From assembly GCA_951802425.1 (NCBI GenBank), contig OX637799.1, forward strand, positions 2,356,001 to 2,420,000: a stretch of 64,000 bases of DNA, read 5' to 3'. The notes beneath the pieces were generated by a model. That model saw only the letters and a list, made by a program, of their open reading frames with translations, did not search any database and had not been told where the DNA came from. The stretch is from Clavaria fumosa (taxonomy: Eukaryota; Basidiomycota; Agaricomycetes; Agaricales; Clavariaceae). Of this stretch, positions 21,594 to 30,590 are shown piece by piece (the first letter of the stretch is position 1; each line of letters starts with the position of its first letter). The translations under genes were made by a program, and so were the position numbers.

Positions 21594-23153
21594 ATGAGAA
21601 GGCATGTAAAACACACCATCTGATAGCCCTACATCTCAGCTATTTGCCCATGTATTCAACATCAATATATAATTGGTTTAAGCTGAGATATTTGCACTTG
21701 TTTGTTGGGGTGTCATCCGGATGGTTTTTTTGCAGGCATCAAAAAGTAGAAGAATCACATGACTTTGTTGATTGTGTGACCCAATCAACAAAATCATGTG
21801 ACTAGACCACCTTCTAACATATAAGGAGGGCCCTTATTCAGTTTACCCCCACTATCCCATCATGAAGCAGCTTCCCACTGCACTTTGGATGTCTATCATC
21901 TCTTTGCTGCAAAATGGTGATTCCTGTTGCCAAATTGCTGCTAGGCTTGGTGTTGGTCACTCTACTGTCTCTGAACTTCACTCTCAGATTGCTGGCACTC
22001 TTTCCAAGAGTGTTGGTGGTCGCCCTACTAAGCTCTCATCCTACAATCACCATAAGCTGGTGTGACTTATCACCACAGGCAAGGCTGACACAGCTTCCCA
22101 CCTCCAACAGGAGCTCCGAAATGTCACCAATATTGATGTCAGCACCCAGACAATTCATAATGCCCTCAAGAAGGAGGATTTGGTTGCTTGTGCCAAGGTC
22201 AAGAAGCCCCTTCTTTGCCCTCGCCACTTCAAACAGCACTTGGACTTTGCTTGTAAGTACCAGCACTGGACTCATGTTATCTGGTCTGATGAGACCAAGA
22301 TCAATCGCTTTGCATCAGATGGTAGGTAATGGGTCTGGAAAAGGCCTGGGGCTCCTCTGACTGCTCAGCATATCTCACCTACTGTGAAGTTTGGGGGTGG
22401 GAGTGTGATGGTTTGGGGATGCATGACAGTCCATGGGGTGGGCTTCATGTGCAGGATAGAGGGGAGGATGCATGCATCCCTCTGTGAGGAGATCTTGGGT
22501 GATGATCTTCTCAGGACTGTGGAGTTTTATGGGATGGATAGGGAGGACTTAATCTTCCAACAGGTAAGTGCAGTATTATGAGATGGATAAGGAGAAACTG
22601 ACTTGGTAACAGGACAATGACTCCAAGCACACCTCAAAACGAGCACAGAAGTGGTTCAAAGACAATGGGATTAAGGTTTTGGATTGGCCTGCACAGTCTC
22701 CTGACCTCAATCCCATAGAACACCTCTGGCAAATGCTCAAATTTCACCTTTCAGCATACCCTGATGAGCCTGGAAGCATTCATGAGTTGTGGAAGAGGGT
22801 GGAGGCAGAATGGGAGAAGACATCAAAGGAAGAGTGCATAAAACTAATCCATAGTATGCCTAGAAGAGTTGCAGCAGTGTTAAAGGCCAAGGGGGGTTAT
22901 ACCAAGTACTAAATTAATTGTGTTTGCTTACTTTGAATGCCTGCAAAAAAACCGTCCAGATGACACCACAACAAACAAGTGCAAATATCTCAGCTTAAAC
23001 CAATTATATATTGATGTTGAATACATGGGCAGATAGCTGAGATGTAGTGCTATCAGATGGTGTGTTTTACATGCATTCTCATTCAGTGGTTATGGAGATA
23101 TTGCTGACATAATCCAAAAGTGCGAAACATCCAGACAGTTTTTTGAGTCACTG
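21523..23153 (+). mobile_element. Tc1/mariner transposon with 216-bp inverted repeats
   Basis: Flanked by TA at 21521-21522 and 23154-23155. Ends CAGTGACTCAAAAAACTG and its inverse; the inverted repeats extend to about 21738 and back from 22938, about 216 bp each with few mismatches. One transposase gene lies between them. Inserted just downstream of the hAT-1 transposase fragment. Confidence 0.92.
21862..22912 (+). pseudogene. Tc1/mariner transposase, two in-frame stops
   Basis: Two exons, 21862-22563 and 22613-22912, joined across a 49-bp GT-AG intron, give 333 codons plus stop. N-terminal helix-turn-helix (about residues 10-60, IAARLGVGHSTVSELHSQ) would bind the inverted repeats. The catalytic triad is visible: D in WSDETK, D in QDNDSKHTS (straddling the intron), E in SPDLNPIEHLW, consistent with DD34E Tc1-type enzymes. 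Stops: TGA at 22063 (from CGA) and TAA at about 22327 (from CAA). Otherwise intact, so inactivation is recent. Confidence 0.9.
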
Positions 23154-23380
23154 TACTTCAGAGGGTACAGGACTAGAAAATATGTAGTCTACTGCAGTTG
23201 TAGCTACTAACAGGTTCGGTTCAGGGTTCAACCTTAGATGAACCCTGAACTGGACCCAAGTCCGGTTCCAATAAGGTCCGGTTCAAGATTCAGTGTAATA
23301 TGAGAACCGGACCCAAAGTCCAGTTCTCAGTTCGAAAGAATTTGGCCTGAACCGGACTTAACCGGACCGTGGCATCCCTA

Positions 23381-24049
23381 TACCTGACCCCAGATACTGC
23401 CTGATCACCTTGGTCAGCTGAAGCTAAGAGCCAGCATCACTCCATAAGGAGTTATGAATATATTTGTCCCACTGATGTCTAAATACCAGTGTGGACAAAT
23501 AACTGATTATCTCATCAATGCCTTAGGCTGGTGCAATGATTTTATGTAAGTGTAACCAGGCTGTAGGGCTAATGACTGAGCATCTGGTCATGCCAAAGGT
23601 TTATGTAATGCATGTGCTACAAATATTTTCATGCTTAGGTAATTTTACTGTGTTGTAATTGATGTCTTACTTTGTATTATAGGTATTAGATATAAACAAT
23701 TTATATCTAAGGAAGGAGTAGGAATAGGGCCAAGATATAAAAGAGTGAAAGGGATATAGGATAAAGAGGGTATCAGAAATTTAATGTTGGAAGGATCTCC
23801 TATCCCATTGGAGAGATATGAATATTGTCATAGTACAGTGTCCATATGAAGAGACTTAAGTATTTAATATCTCATTATTGGTTGGATATTAAGGCAAGGT
23901 GTAAGAGGATGAAATAGTCAAGATGACTATGGGAATCCTTTGGTTAATTTCCCTTGTTTGAGATATTGATGCTTGAGTCACTATAAAATATTTCTATTTG
24001 CTGCCCACATTAGCAATGCCTTGTAGACAATATTATCTTAGTATCTGTT
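23381..24049. other. AT-rich spacer, no gene seen
   Basis: Contains a short palindrome around TTAGATATAAACAATTTATATCTAA (23687-23711) and no open frame or repeat I recognise. CpG is nearly absent. Confidence 0.4.
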
Positions 24050-24640
24050 TACAGGAAGGTGTGCAACCAGAAGCTCAATTGGGACATTGAGCTTACCTAG
24101 TAATAATATTTGAGGTTCCTATTAGGGTTAACTTCAGTTTCCCTTACTTAAATATTATTATTCACAGGTAGTGACACTAGTTCCATAACAGGACCCTCTG
24201 GATCCTGTGATGCTCATATGGTACAGGACATGTGATCCCCAGGATTATGTAATCTGTGCCTGTGCAGGTCACATGACTTTCTGCAACCTTTTTCCCCAAT
24301 CCTCCACTACCAGGATTGGATAGCTTAGGTAGGCAATCCTAATTTCCATTAAAGCTGGGCATCCTGGCTAGCCAACTTTGCTTTGTCAGGGTATTGGTGA
24401 AAGAAGTCCCAGAGCAATAGTGTGACATTGGTGGTCATTTGAGGTGCTTGGGCTGAATGACCTACTTCCATTTGACCTAAAGCTCACAGTGTGGGGAGGG
24501 AACCTTAACAATAAAACTACCTCATCTGACTGAGCAGGGTGCTCCATACTTTGGAGGAGATCAATGCAAATATGAGTGAAATTCTTCATTTTTTCAGTGA
24601 TAGGGATACATACACTGCCTTTTTCTTACATGGAATGCTC
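24050..24640 (-). mobile_element. Decayed 3' end of a Gypsy-B/E-type element (LTR plus pol tail)
   Basis: 24220-24348 aligns by eye with the Gypsy-B LTR (CATGTGATC, ATTACATAATC, CAGGTCATGTGAC and CTTACATAAGCGATCC equivalents, all diverged). From 24350 the sequence matches the complement of the pol C-terminus (GCTGGGCRTCC ... CTTTGTCAGGGT ... AAGAAGTCC). The left limit of the LTR is uncertain. CpG sites of the young copies are TpG or CpA here. Confidence 0.6.
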
Positions 24641-24649
24641 AACACGGTT

Positions 24650-25035
24650 GCACCTAGAAGACCTGGGACCTGGGACACCTGAGACACCTGGAACCTGGGA
24701 CACATAGGACACCTGGGACCTGGGACACATGGGACACCTGGGACCTGGGACTGGGACTTGGGACTGGGACTTGGGACTGGGACTTGGGACTGGGACTTGG
24801 GACCTGGAACTTGGGCACCTGGGATGGGACTTGGGACCTGAGAATTGGTGCCTGGGAACTGATGTGTGCCAAGTCCAATATTTCAGATTCTAAGTACCAG
24901 ATCTCAGGTGCCATGCTCAGGTGTCCCAAGTCCCCTGTACCCCAGGTCCCAAGTGTCCCAGTGCCCATGTACCCCAGGTTCAAGGTGTCCCAGGTGTCTC
25001 AAGTCTCAGGTGTCCCAAGTGTCTCAGGTCCCATA
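24650..25035. repeat. Mirrored minisatellite (GGGACCTGGGACAC type)
   Basis: 24656-24850 consists of degenerate GGGACCTGGGACACCTGG and GGGACTTGGGACT units. 24905-25030 consists of the same units in reverse complement (CCCAGGTCCCAAGTGTCCCA). The two halves can pair as a large hairpin with a loop of about 55 bases. Open frames rich in Gly/Thr or Pro/Ser/Val follow from the repeat. Confidence 0.75.
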
Positions 25036-25420
25036 TTCTGAGGTTTTGCAATTGTTATTTGGTCCCAGTGACATTTTCAGTCTTCTGCTGCACATCAAGG
25101 GAGACATGGAGAGCATCAATAGCTTTGAAATTGAAACTAAGTGGTACATAGAAGACCAGATCCCTCATCATTGATAACATGATTGTTTTGCCCTGAACTG
25201 TGTGGACCTTGGTGGGTAAAAGGCACAAGCCATTGAAATGCAATGCTGAAGTTGCACTTCTGCTAAGAATTATCTGTTCAACCATGAAACCTATTACAGA
25301 GACGTTATTCTTGAAGTTCTCCAAGACTCTGTGCCATTTAGTACTAAGAAACAAGCCTTCTTCAACATATTGGTGAAAAATGTTGACAACCCCCTGTCTA
25401 GCCAATCCTCAATGTGCTGC
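25036..25420 (-). pseudogene. Unrecognised gene fragment
   Basis: The minus strand is open for 116 codons from 25405, with LENFKNNVSVIGFMVEQIIL and DLVFYVPLSFNFKAIDAL. Pattern and amino-acid composition look coding rather than random, and upstream sequence continues in another frame with stops (to about 25490). It reminds me of large repeat-associated effector or nuclease families of agarics, but I cannot name one with confidence. Confidence 0.35.
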
Positions 25421-26419
25421 TTGTCAAATTCACTAAACTCATTGAAGTCCATAGCATGTCACCACCACCAGTGTTCCATATCTACCTAAAGTTGTGGATT
25501 GCTCTAAGACCACTAATGACAATCAATGTTGAGTCTCATACTGGTGTCATGCCTCCAAGTAAGGCTATTTTATAATCATTGGTCTGTTTTCTGTGCATGT
25601 ATCAAGTGCTCTTATAGTTTGCCAAAGTGCTGATGATGGCCACTTGACCAAACAATATCTTGTGCAGTATCAAATGAACTTGACCCCTGAGTCCATTCTG
25701 CACATAGTCCTGTCCAATTGGCTCCAAGTCTAATGCATTCAGCTGGTCATTTATGACCAGCTGATCACAGTGCCTCCTGCACAAGTGGACCAGATCATTA
25801 TTATTGGTGCACCACATGATATGTTCCCTTTTGGTTGGAGCATCAAAGTGAAGATGAGTGCCAATTGAAGATATGAGAAGAAACCTTGGCACACTTGACA
25901 TCATGATTGGATTCAGCCAACCATGATGTAATGCATTGAAGCAGGGCCCTGTACCTCAATTATTTGATGACATCATTAACATAAGATAGACAGACACTGC
26001 ACAACAAAGCCCTTCACTACTGATGTCCAGCCTTTCAACACATCTATCAGATCAATGACTAGTTCCATCAGGCACAACCTATAGCTAGAGTATATAAGAC
26101 CAGTAGGTCACCCCATGTACTCCAACTTTTATCTTTCATCTATACATTTACTTTAGAGGACTCAACTAAGTCTGACAGCAAACATCACTGCTGAGAACAT
26201 TGCACTAGAGGGATTTACCTTCCCACCTTTAAGGTCACAAGTCATCCCTCCAGAGAGTTGGGTGAGACACCCATTAATTGAACAAAACATCCATCAGTTT
26301 GAGTAATACTAGAGATACACATAAACTTGGATAAGAGACTGATTACTCAGAGCCAATCCACAGACATATTACCAGACCCTTTGACTACTACAAGAGTGTT
26401 CCTTGTAAATTGAGAGACA
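25421..26419. other. CpG-poor spacer, nothing firm
   Basis: Short open stretches (minus strand 25602-25904) show no motif I recognise. No LTR or inverted repeat found. Confidence 0.3.
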
Positions 26420-26915
26420 GGTCAGGAGAGACTATCAACTAGCACTAGAAACTGAACAGACACTATGGGACAAGTATGCCCTGCAGTGGCAGTTCTATAA
26501 AGGACTCACCAGCTGCATTAAGAACAAAATGGCTTGTGTAGACCATCTGGACACACCCTGTGGTATCCAGGAACAACCCAGTATGATTGACAGTCACTAC
26601 TGTGCCTGGCAGCAGGAGATCTCTTGAGACTCTGGTGAGGCTACTATACCCAACACAAAGAATAAGGGGTCTTGGGATACCAAGTCCTCTAATTTGTCCA
26701 ATGCAAACAAGAAGTCTGATAAGCCATTGGATAAATGTCTGGCAAACTCTGCTTCAAATTCCAGGGCCTCTGGGTCCAAGACCTCTGGAAACTCTGGAAA
26801 CTCTGCTGGTTCCAAGAAGCCCAATTTCAAGGGCAAATTTGGTCAGGATGGCAAACTGTGTGGACAAGATGTAGTGAAGTTGGTCAATGCTGAGGACCAG
26901 AGACAGGTACAACAT
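26420..26915 (+). pseudogene. Gypsy gag relic
   Basis: The plus strand encodes WQFYKGLTSCIKNKMACVD, IDSHYCAWQQEIS, a Ser/Asn/Lys-rich linker (SNSRASGSKTSGNSGNSAG) and KFGQDGKL. This is the usual tail of agaric gypsy Gag proteins before the zinc knuckle (LGKDGKLTPQE in intact relatives, from memory of the family). Several frames and stops; the zinc knuckle is absent. Confidence 0.55.
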
Positions 26916-27249
26916 TCTTCTTCTGAGGTGAAATGGTATAATTTTATTGACAGATTGTTGCAATAATATTTAATGCCTTTGATGAGACATATTTACAAGA
27001 ACTCATTGACCACCATGGTACAGCAGGCAGAGCTGCAGTCATACAATGCAGCTCATCTGTGACACACTCTGGTTCAATAGTTGGGAAGGTGGACATTCTC
27101 CAGCAGGGGGTCATCCTGGTGATTCTTATGTTTATTTTGCAGGAATGTCTGCATCTTCTGAAGCAGGCCTGAATCCCTGTTTCATCATGCCTATGTGAAT
27201 TGACTTTCTGAAAGCTAAGGGTGTTTAAAATTGGTGTGGTTAGGATTCA
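26916..27249. other. Spacer, nothing recognised
   Basis: Short peptides only. May contain upstream exons of the fragment that follows, but I cannot support that. Confidence 0.3.
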
Positions 27250-27710
27250 ATGGCATTAACAGAAGTCATTCACCCATTCCATCCTGAGGAGGCAAATGGG
27301 CATGCAAAAGAGGCTGAAAATCCAGATACCCTCCACCTAGGATTTGAGAGCACAACTGTGCATTACTGCACCAACTATATGGCCCTACAACACTGGGACC
27401 ATGATGTCTCTCCTGGAATTTCTTGCCAGTTGGAATTCAAGGGTGGACCCAATGACATCAATTCTGCCTTCACTGAATAGGGCTGTAATGTGGCAACAGA
27501 ACCAAACACAGTCTGGTAACACTGATATTGTTGACTACTCATAAGTTGTGGCTTACCATCATCTATAGGACCTTTGACAGTGGACATGTACATGGAACCA
27601 ATATGCCTGACCAGTATGCCATGAATTCTTGCCTATCCACAGGAATTCACAAGGCCCTGTGTTGCAAAGACTGCAATGCAGCTCAGCTGAACCAAGAAGT
27701 ACAAGAGTAG
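27250..27710 (+). pseudogene. Possible 2-oxoglutarate/Fe(II) dioxygenase-like gene fragment
   Basis: Two open segments are joined by a plausible GT-AG intron (about 27513-27567). The first has LQHWDHDVSPGISCQLEFKG and ends EPNTVW; the second continues TFDSGHVHGTNMP. An HxD motif, a GG turn and a distal His in HGTxMP are the spacing expected of a double-stranded beta-helix dioxygenase; TET/JBP-like families with this fold are expanded in agaric genomes beside transposons. A TAG at 27478 interrupts it (CAG fits). Family assignment is an inference from motif spacing only. Confidence 0.35.
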
Positions 27711-28044
27711 TACAAGCAGAGAACTGAATGTTGGCATTCCTTTATGACTTAACTTGTACTGTTGTGACTGCAGTAAATAAGTTCTTTACTGATCCCCTTA
27801 ACATATTAAGTGTCATGCATAAGTGTGAATGGCATCACACCACTAAAGTTGGATCCTCACTAGTGTTGCCATGGTCTGGTTCAGTCCAATTTGGGCTGAA
27901 ATTTACCAAACCTCAAAGTGGACATTAGGTTCAGTTCCTTCAATTGTTTGAACCTGGAACTGGACAGGTCCAGTTTGGGGTTCAGGGACCTCCAAACCTT
28001 GAACCACATCTAACTACATATAAAAATTTCCTGCAGCCACAGTA
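27711..28044. other. Spacer with GGTTCAG/CTGAACC-like motifs
   Basis: 27870-28020 holds repeated GGTTCAGTTCC, GGTCCAGTTTGG and similar motifs like the hAT-1 subterminal regions, suggesting another hAT end. No matching partner was found. Confidence 0.35.
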
Positions 28045-28395
28045 ATGAGGATGAAGATGGCAGCTGCAGGCAATGAGGATGAGGAGAATATTTATTTTAT
28101 TTTCTCATGTCCTCTAGTGGTAAATGCAAACTCCTGTTACAACTGTGCTAACTATGAATCAGAGGAATTCCATCACTTCATTCAAACTGACCCTATTCCC
28201 ACCCTTAACACATTCCTGAATGAAGCTGTAGATGTGTTTGGATTCATTTCGGTTTTGAATGCCTTTCATGTGATGGGGTCCCTGTTTATGGAATCCAGCA
28301 TAAACAAAACTGCTTGGAGTGCCCAGTACTTGAATCTCCTCAATGCTTGCAGTAGGGATATCCAGTGGGAAGGCCAATGGGAACCATTGTCATAG
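28045..28395 (+). pseudogene. Unrecognised 116-codon open frame
   Basis: Contains DVFGFISVLNAFHVMGSLFM and SAQYLNLLNACSRDIQWEGQ. Looks coding by composition, lacks obvious domains, and lies in a CpG-poor relic field. It may belong with the fragment at 27.3-27.7 kb. Confidence 0.3.
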
Positions 28396-28974
28396 GTGCC
28401 TAATTTTCAATCTTACATGATTTTAGCTGTAATCAGTGCAAAGATCAAAATGCCAAATGCCTGCTGGGAAAACCCACAGAATTCTGCACAGTTCAACTCT
28501 GCATTTCAGAAACCAGTTACCCCTGGCTGATATTCCATGGTAACACTGATCCTCACACCATGATTTTGACTAGCAGACAACTGGCTTGGCATGAATTAAT
28601 TAGCAAAACCAAAGCATCAAGCTGCATGGAAGCCACACAGCAAGTACTGGTTGCAGGATCAGCATCTATATACCACCAAATCTCACTGGGTGAGCCATCA
28701 CCTGCAGTTCTCCTATTTACAGTGGCTGACAAATGTACCTGGCTGACAAAATGGCTGTCAAGGATGATGATGGTGCTGCAAGGGTGTTGGTATGAAAATA
28801 CAGGCAGTGAAATACACTTTTGAAAAGTCACACTGAGGCACTTCTATGGCCATATCTCAGCAACTACTTGATGGACTTTGAGAATAGGTGAATAGCTATG
28901 ACTAGTGTCTACAGTAATATTTACATGAATTTACCTTATTTACTGGAGGTGCAAGAAAGCAAAAATGTGGTGTT
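28396..28974. other. Spacer, nothing firm
   Basis: Overlapping open frames on both strands at 28553-28831 without recognisable motifs. Confidence 0.3.
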
Positions 28975-29190
28975 ACACTAGTTGTGCAGTGCAACATTGA
29001 GGATGAAGCAAGGAGGAGGTGTATGGGTGTGAGGAGGTGTGAGGGGGTGTAAGAGGGGGTGAGAGGGAGTGAAGGGGAGTGAGGAGTAAGGGGCAAGTGA
29101 GGGGCAAGTGAGGGTATGAGTGAGGGTGAGTGAGTAGTGCTATGTGAGGGTGAAGGTGCTGAGTATGTGAGGTGTTTGAGGGTGGTGGGG
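28975..29190. repeat. G-rich purine simple repeat
   Basis: Degenerate GTGAGG/GGGTGAGTGAGGG units with G runs on the plus strand, such as GGAGGTGTGAGGGGGTG. Could form G-quadruplexes. Ends at the left edge of the Gypsy-A 3' LTR. Confidence 0.6.
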
Positions 29191-29624
29191 TGTTATGACT
29201 ATTGTTTCTGGGAGTCCTGGGCAGGCTAGCTGGGCAGGAGGACTAGAGTAGTTGGATTCAAGAGTAACAAGTCTGGAGGACAAACCCCTCCAGTGGTCTG
29301 GTATTTATCTAGGAGTCATTACTATGGCAAACTAAAGTACAATGTATCTAGTGAGTACAATGTAGTTAGGGAGTGAAGGTATCTAGGAGGCGCTGGGGTA
29401 GGGAAGGGAACAATTGTGGGGGGAACGATGGGGAATGATACAAGGTCGCGAAAATGATGGGGAAGGATACAAGGTTGCAAAGGCAATGGGGAAGGATACA
29501 AGGTCACAAAGGCAATGGGGAAGGATACAAGGTCACAAAGGCAATGGGGAAGGATACAAGGTCACAAAGGCAACTAGTGGGAGATCATGTGGAGATCTAT
29601 AGTCACCTGATCGCACACCATAAC
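29191..29624 (-). repeat. 3' LTR of Gypsy-A, with internal 29-bp tandem repeat
   Basis: 434 bp. Within it, 29424-29575 is about five copies of a 29-bp unit (GGGGAAGGATACAAGGTCAC plus AAAGGCAAT). Only its first 177 bases have a partner at 48398-48574. Confidence 0.85.
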
Positions 29625-29639
29625 ATAGCCTCCTTCTCA

Positions 29640-30050
29640 AGATTGTGTCTTTGAGGCAATCTCGAAATCTCATATCGTGTCCTGGGCATCCTTGAGGTTC
29701 CTGGCCAGTTCCCAGGTATCATCCTCAGGAGGGTAACTGGTCCAATGTACCAAGTACTGTACTGTCCTTCCTCGCTTATGTTTCCCCCTAATGAACTCCA
29801 CCTCATACTGTGGCTCACTGTCAATCTCCATGCTCTTGGGACATTGTGGATGATCGGGACCAGGGGTAGCAAGGGTGAGGAGGGACTCGTGGAACACCGG
29901 GTGTATTCGCCAATGTTGCGGTAGCTCGAGTTTGTAGGTGGCAGCACCTTGTTTTGCAACAATCTTGAATGGTCCGACTTGCCTTGGCATCAACTTCTTT
30001 CATAGATCTTCCAGTACCAGGTTATGGCTCTCCAGCCAGACCAGGGTCCC
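29640..30050 (-). pseudogene. Gypsy-A integrase C-terminus and chromodomain
   Basis: Minus strand: GTLVWLESHNLVLEDL, a TGA at 30000-30002 (Arg fits), then KLMPRQVGPFKIVAK, a GPF/LELP-like integrase tail, HPVFHESLLT and a chromodomain (YEVEFIRGKHKRG, VQYLVHWTSYPPEDDTWELA). The upstream part continues at 36566 beyond Gypsy-C. Chromodomains target new copies to modified histones. Confidence 0.85.
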
Positions 30051-30579
30051 TGTCAGTCCGAGTCCCTCACAGAAGCGAGAAGGGGAAAGAAGCTCGATTT
30101 CAACGTGAGGGCCTACACTCATTACAAGGTGTTATATATACTGGGAGAAGGGGGCTGTGTAGGGAGTGAGTCATAAGTAAGAGGAACGAGGCTACGCGCT
30201 CTGTGTCGCGCAGGATAGGGGAGGCAACAAAGGGAAAAGGGGACGCCGAATAAGGAAGGTAGCGGTGAGGTACGAATGTGGGGAGGACGACAGAGGGAAT
30301 GCTTGGCGCGGTCTTGGCTGCCCGAGGGGAGACCTCAATTAAGCCCGTTTAGGTTAGATTGGTTGATGGGGCACGTCAGAGGCATTTTAGCTGATCCGCC
30401 TCCATCACGAATTGCAAAGCGTGGGAAATCGCAAGGAACGTGGGTGGGGGCACGTGATGGGTGCTGGTCGCGGGCCTATAAGCGCCAGGGGGGTCGCGTG
30501 GTCCCATACTCGGTCCTCGTAACTGGAACCTAGCGTGTTGCGGACTTAGTGACGGCGGCTTACGTAATGGATCCTGACA
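30051..30579 (-). repeat. 3' LTR of Gypsy-C
   Basis: 529 bp, minus strand begins TGTCAGGATCC, preceded by the purine tract GAGGAGGGGGCCA. Confidence 0.93.
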
Positions 30580-30590
30580 TGGCCCCCTCC

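Larger units (their letters stand above)
20301..23380 (+). mobile_element. hAT-1: deleted hAT transposon carrying a mariner insertion
   Basis: Ends TAGGGATACC (20301) and GGCATCCCTA (23371-23380) are inverted matches. The subterminal regions 20315-20460 and 23210-23370 are dense in GGTTC/GAACC and GGACC/GGTCC motifs in both orientations, as hAT ends often are. I could not match an 8-bp target duplication. Only the C-terminal part of a transposase remains, so it is non-autonomous. A Tc1/mariner element sits just after the transposase end. Confidence 0.7.

Noticed and set aside
20293..23388. An 8-bp target duplication for hAT-1
   Set aside because: The flanks GCTCTGGG and TACCTGAC do not match; the ends are supported only by the inverted termini.
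29424..29575. CRISPR-like direct repeats
   Set aside because: Contiguous 29-bp units with no spacers, inside an LTR of a eukaryotic element.
30051..30590. Frames inside the Gypsy-C LTRs (30276-30533 and 36262-36519)
   Set aside because: They lie within LTRs, differ by CpG transitions, and have no recognisable protein features.
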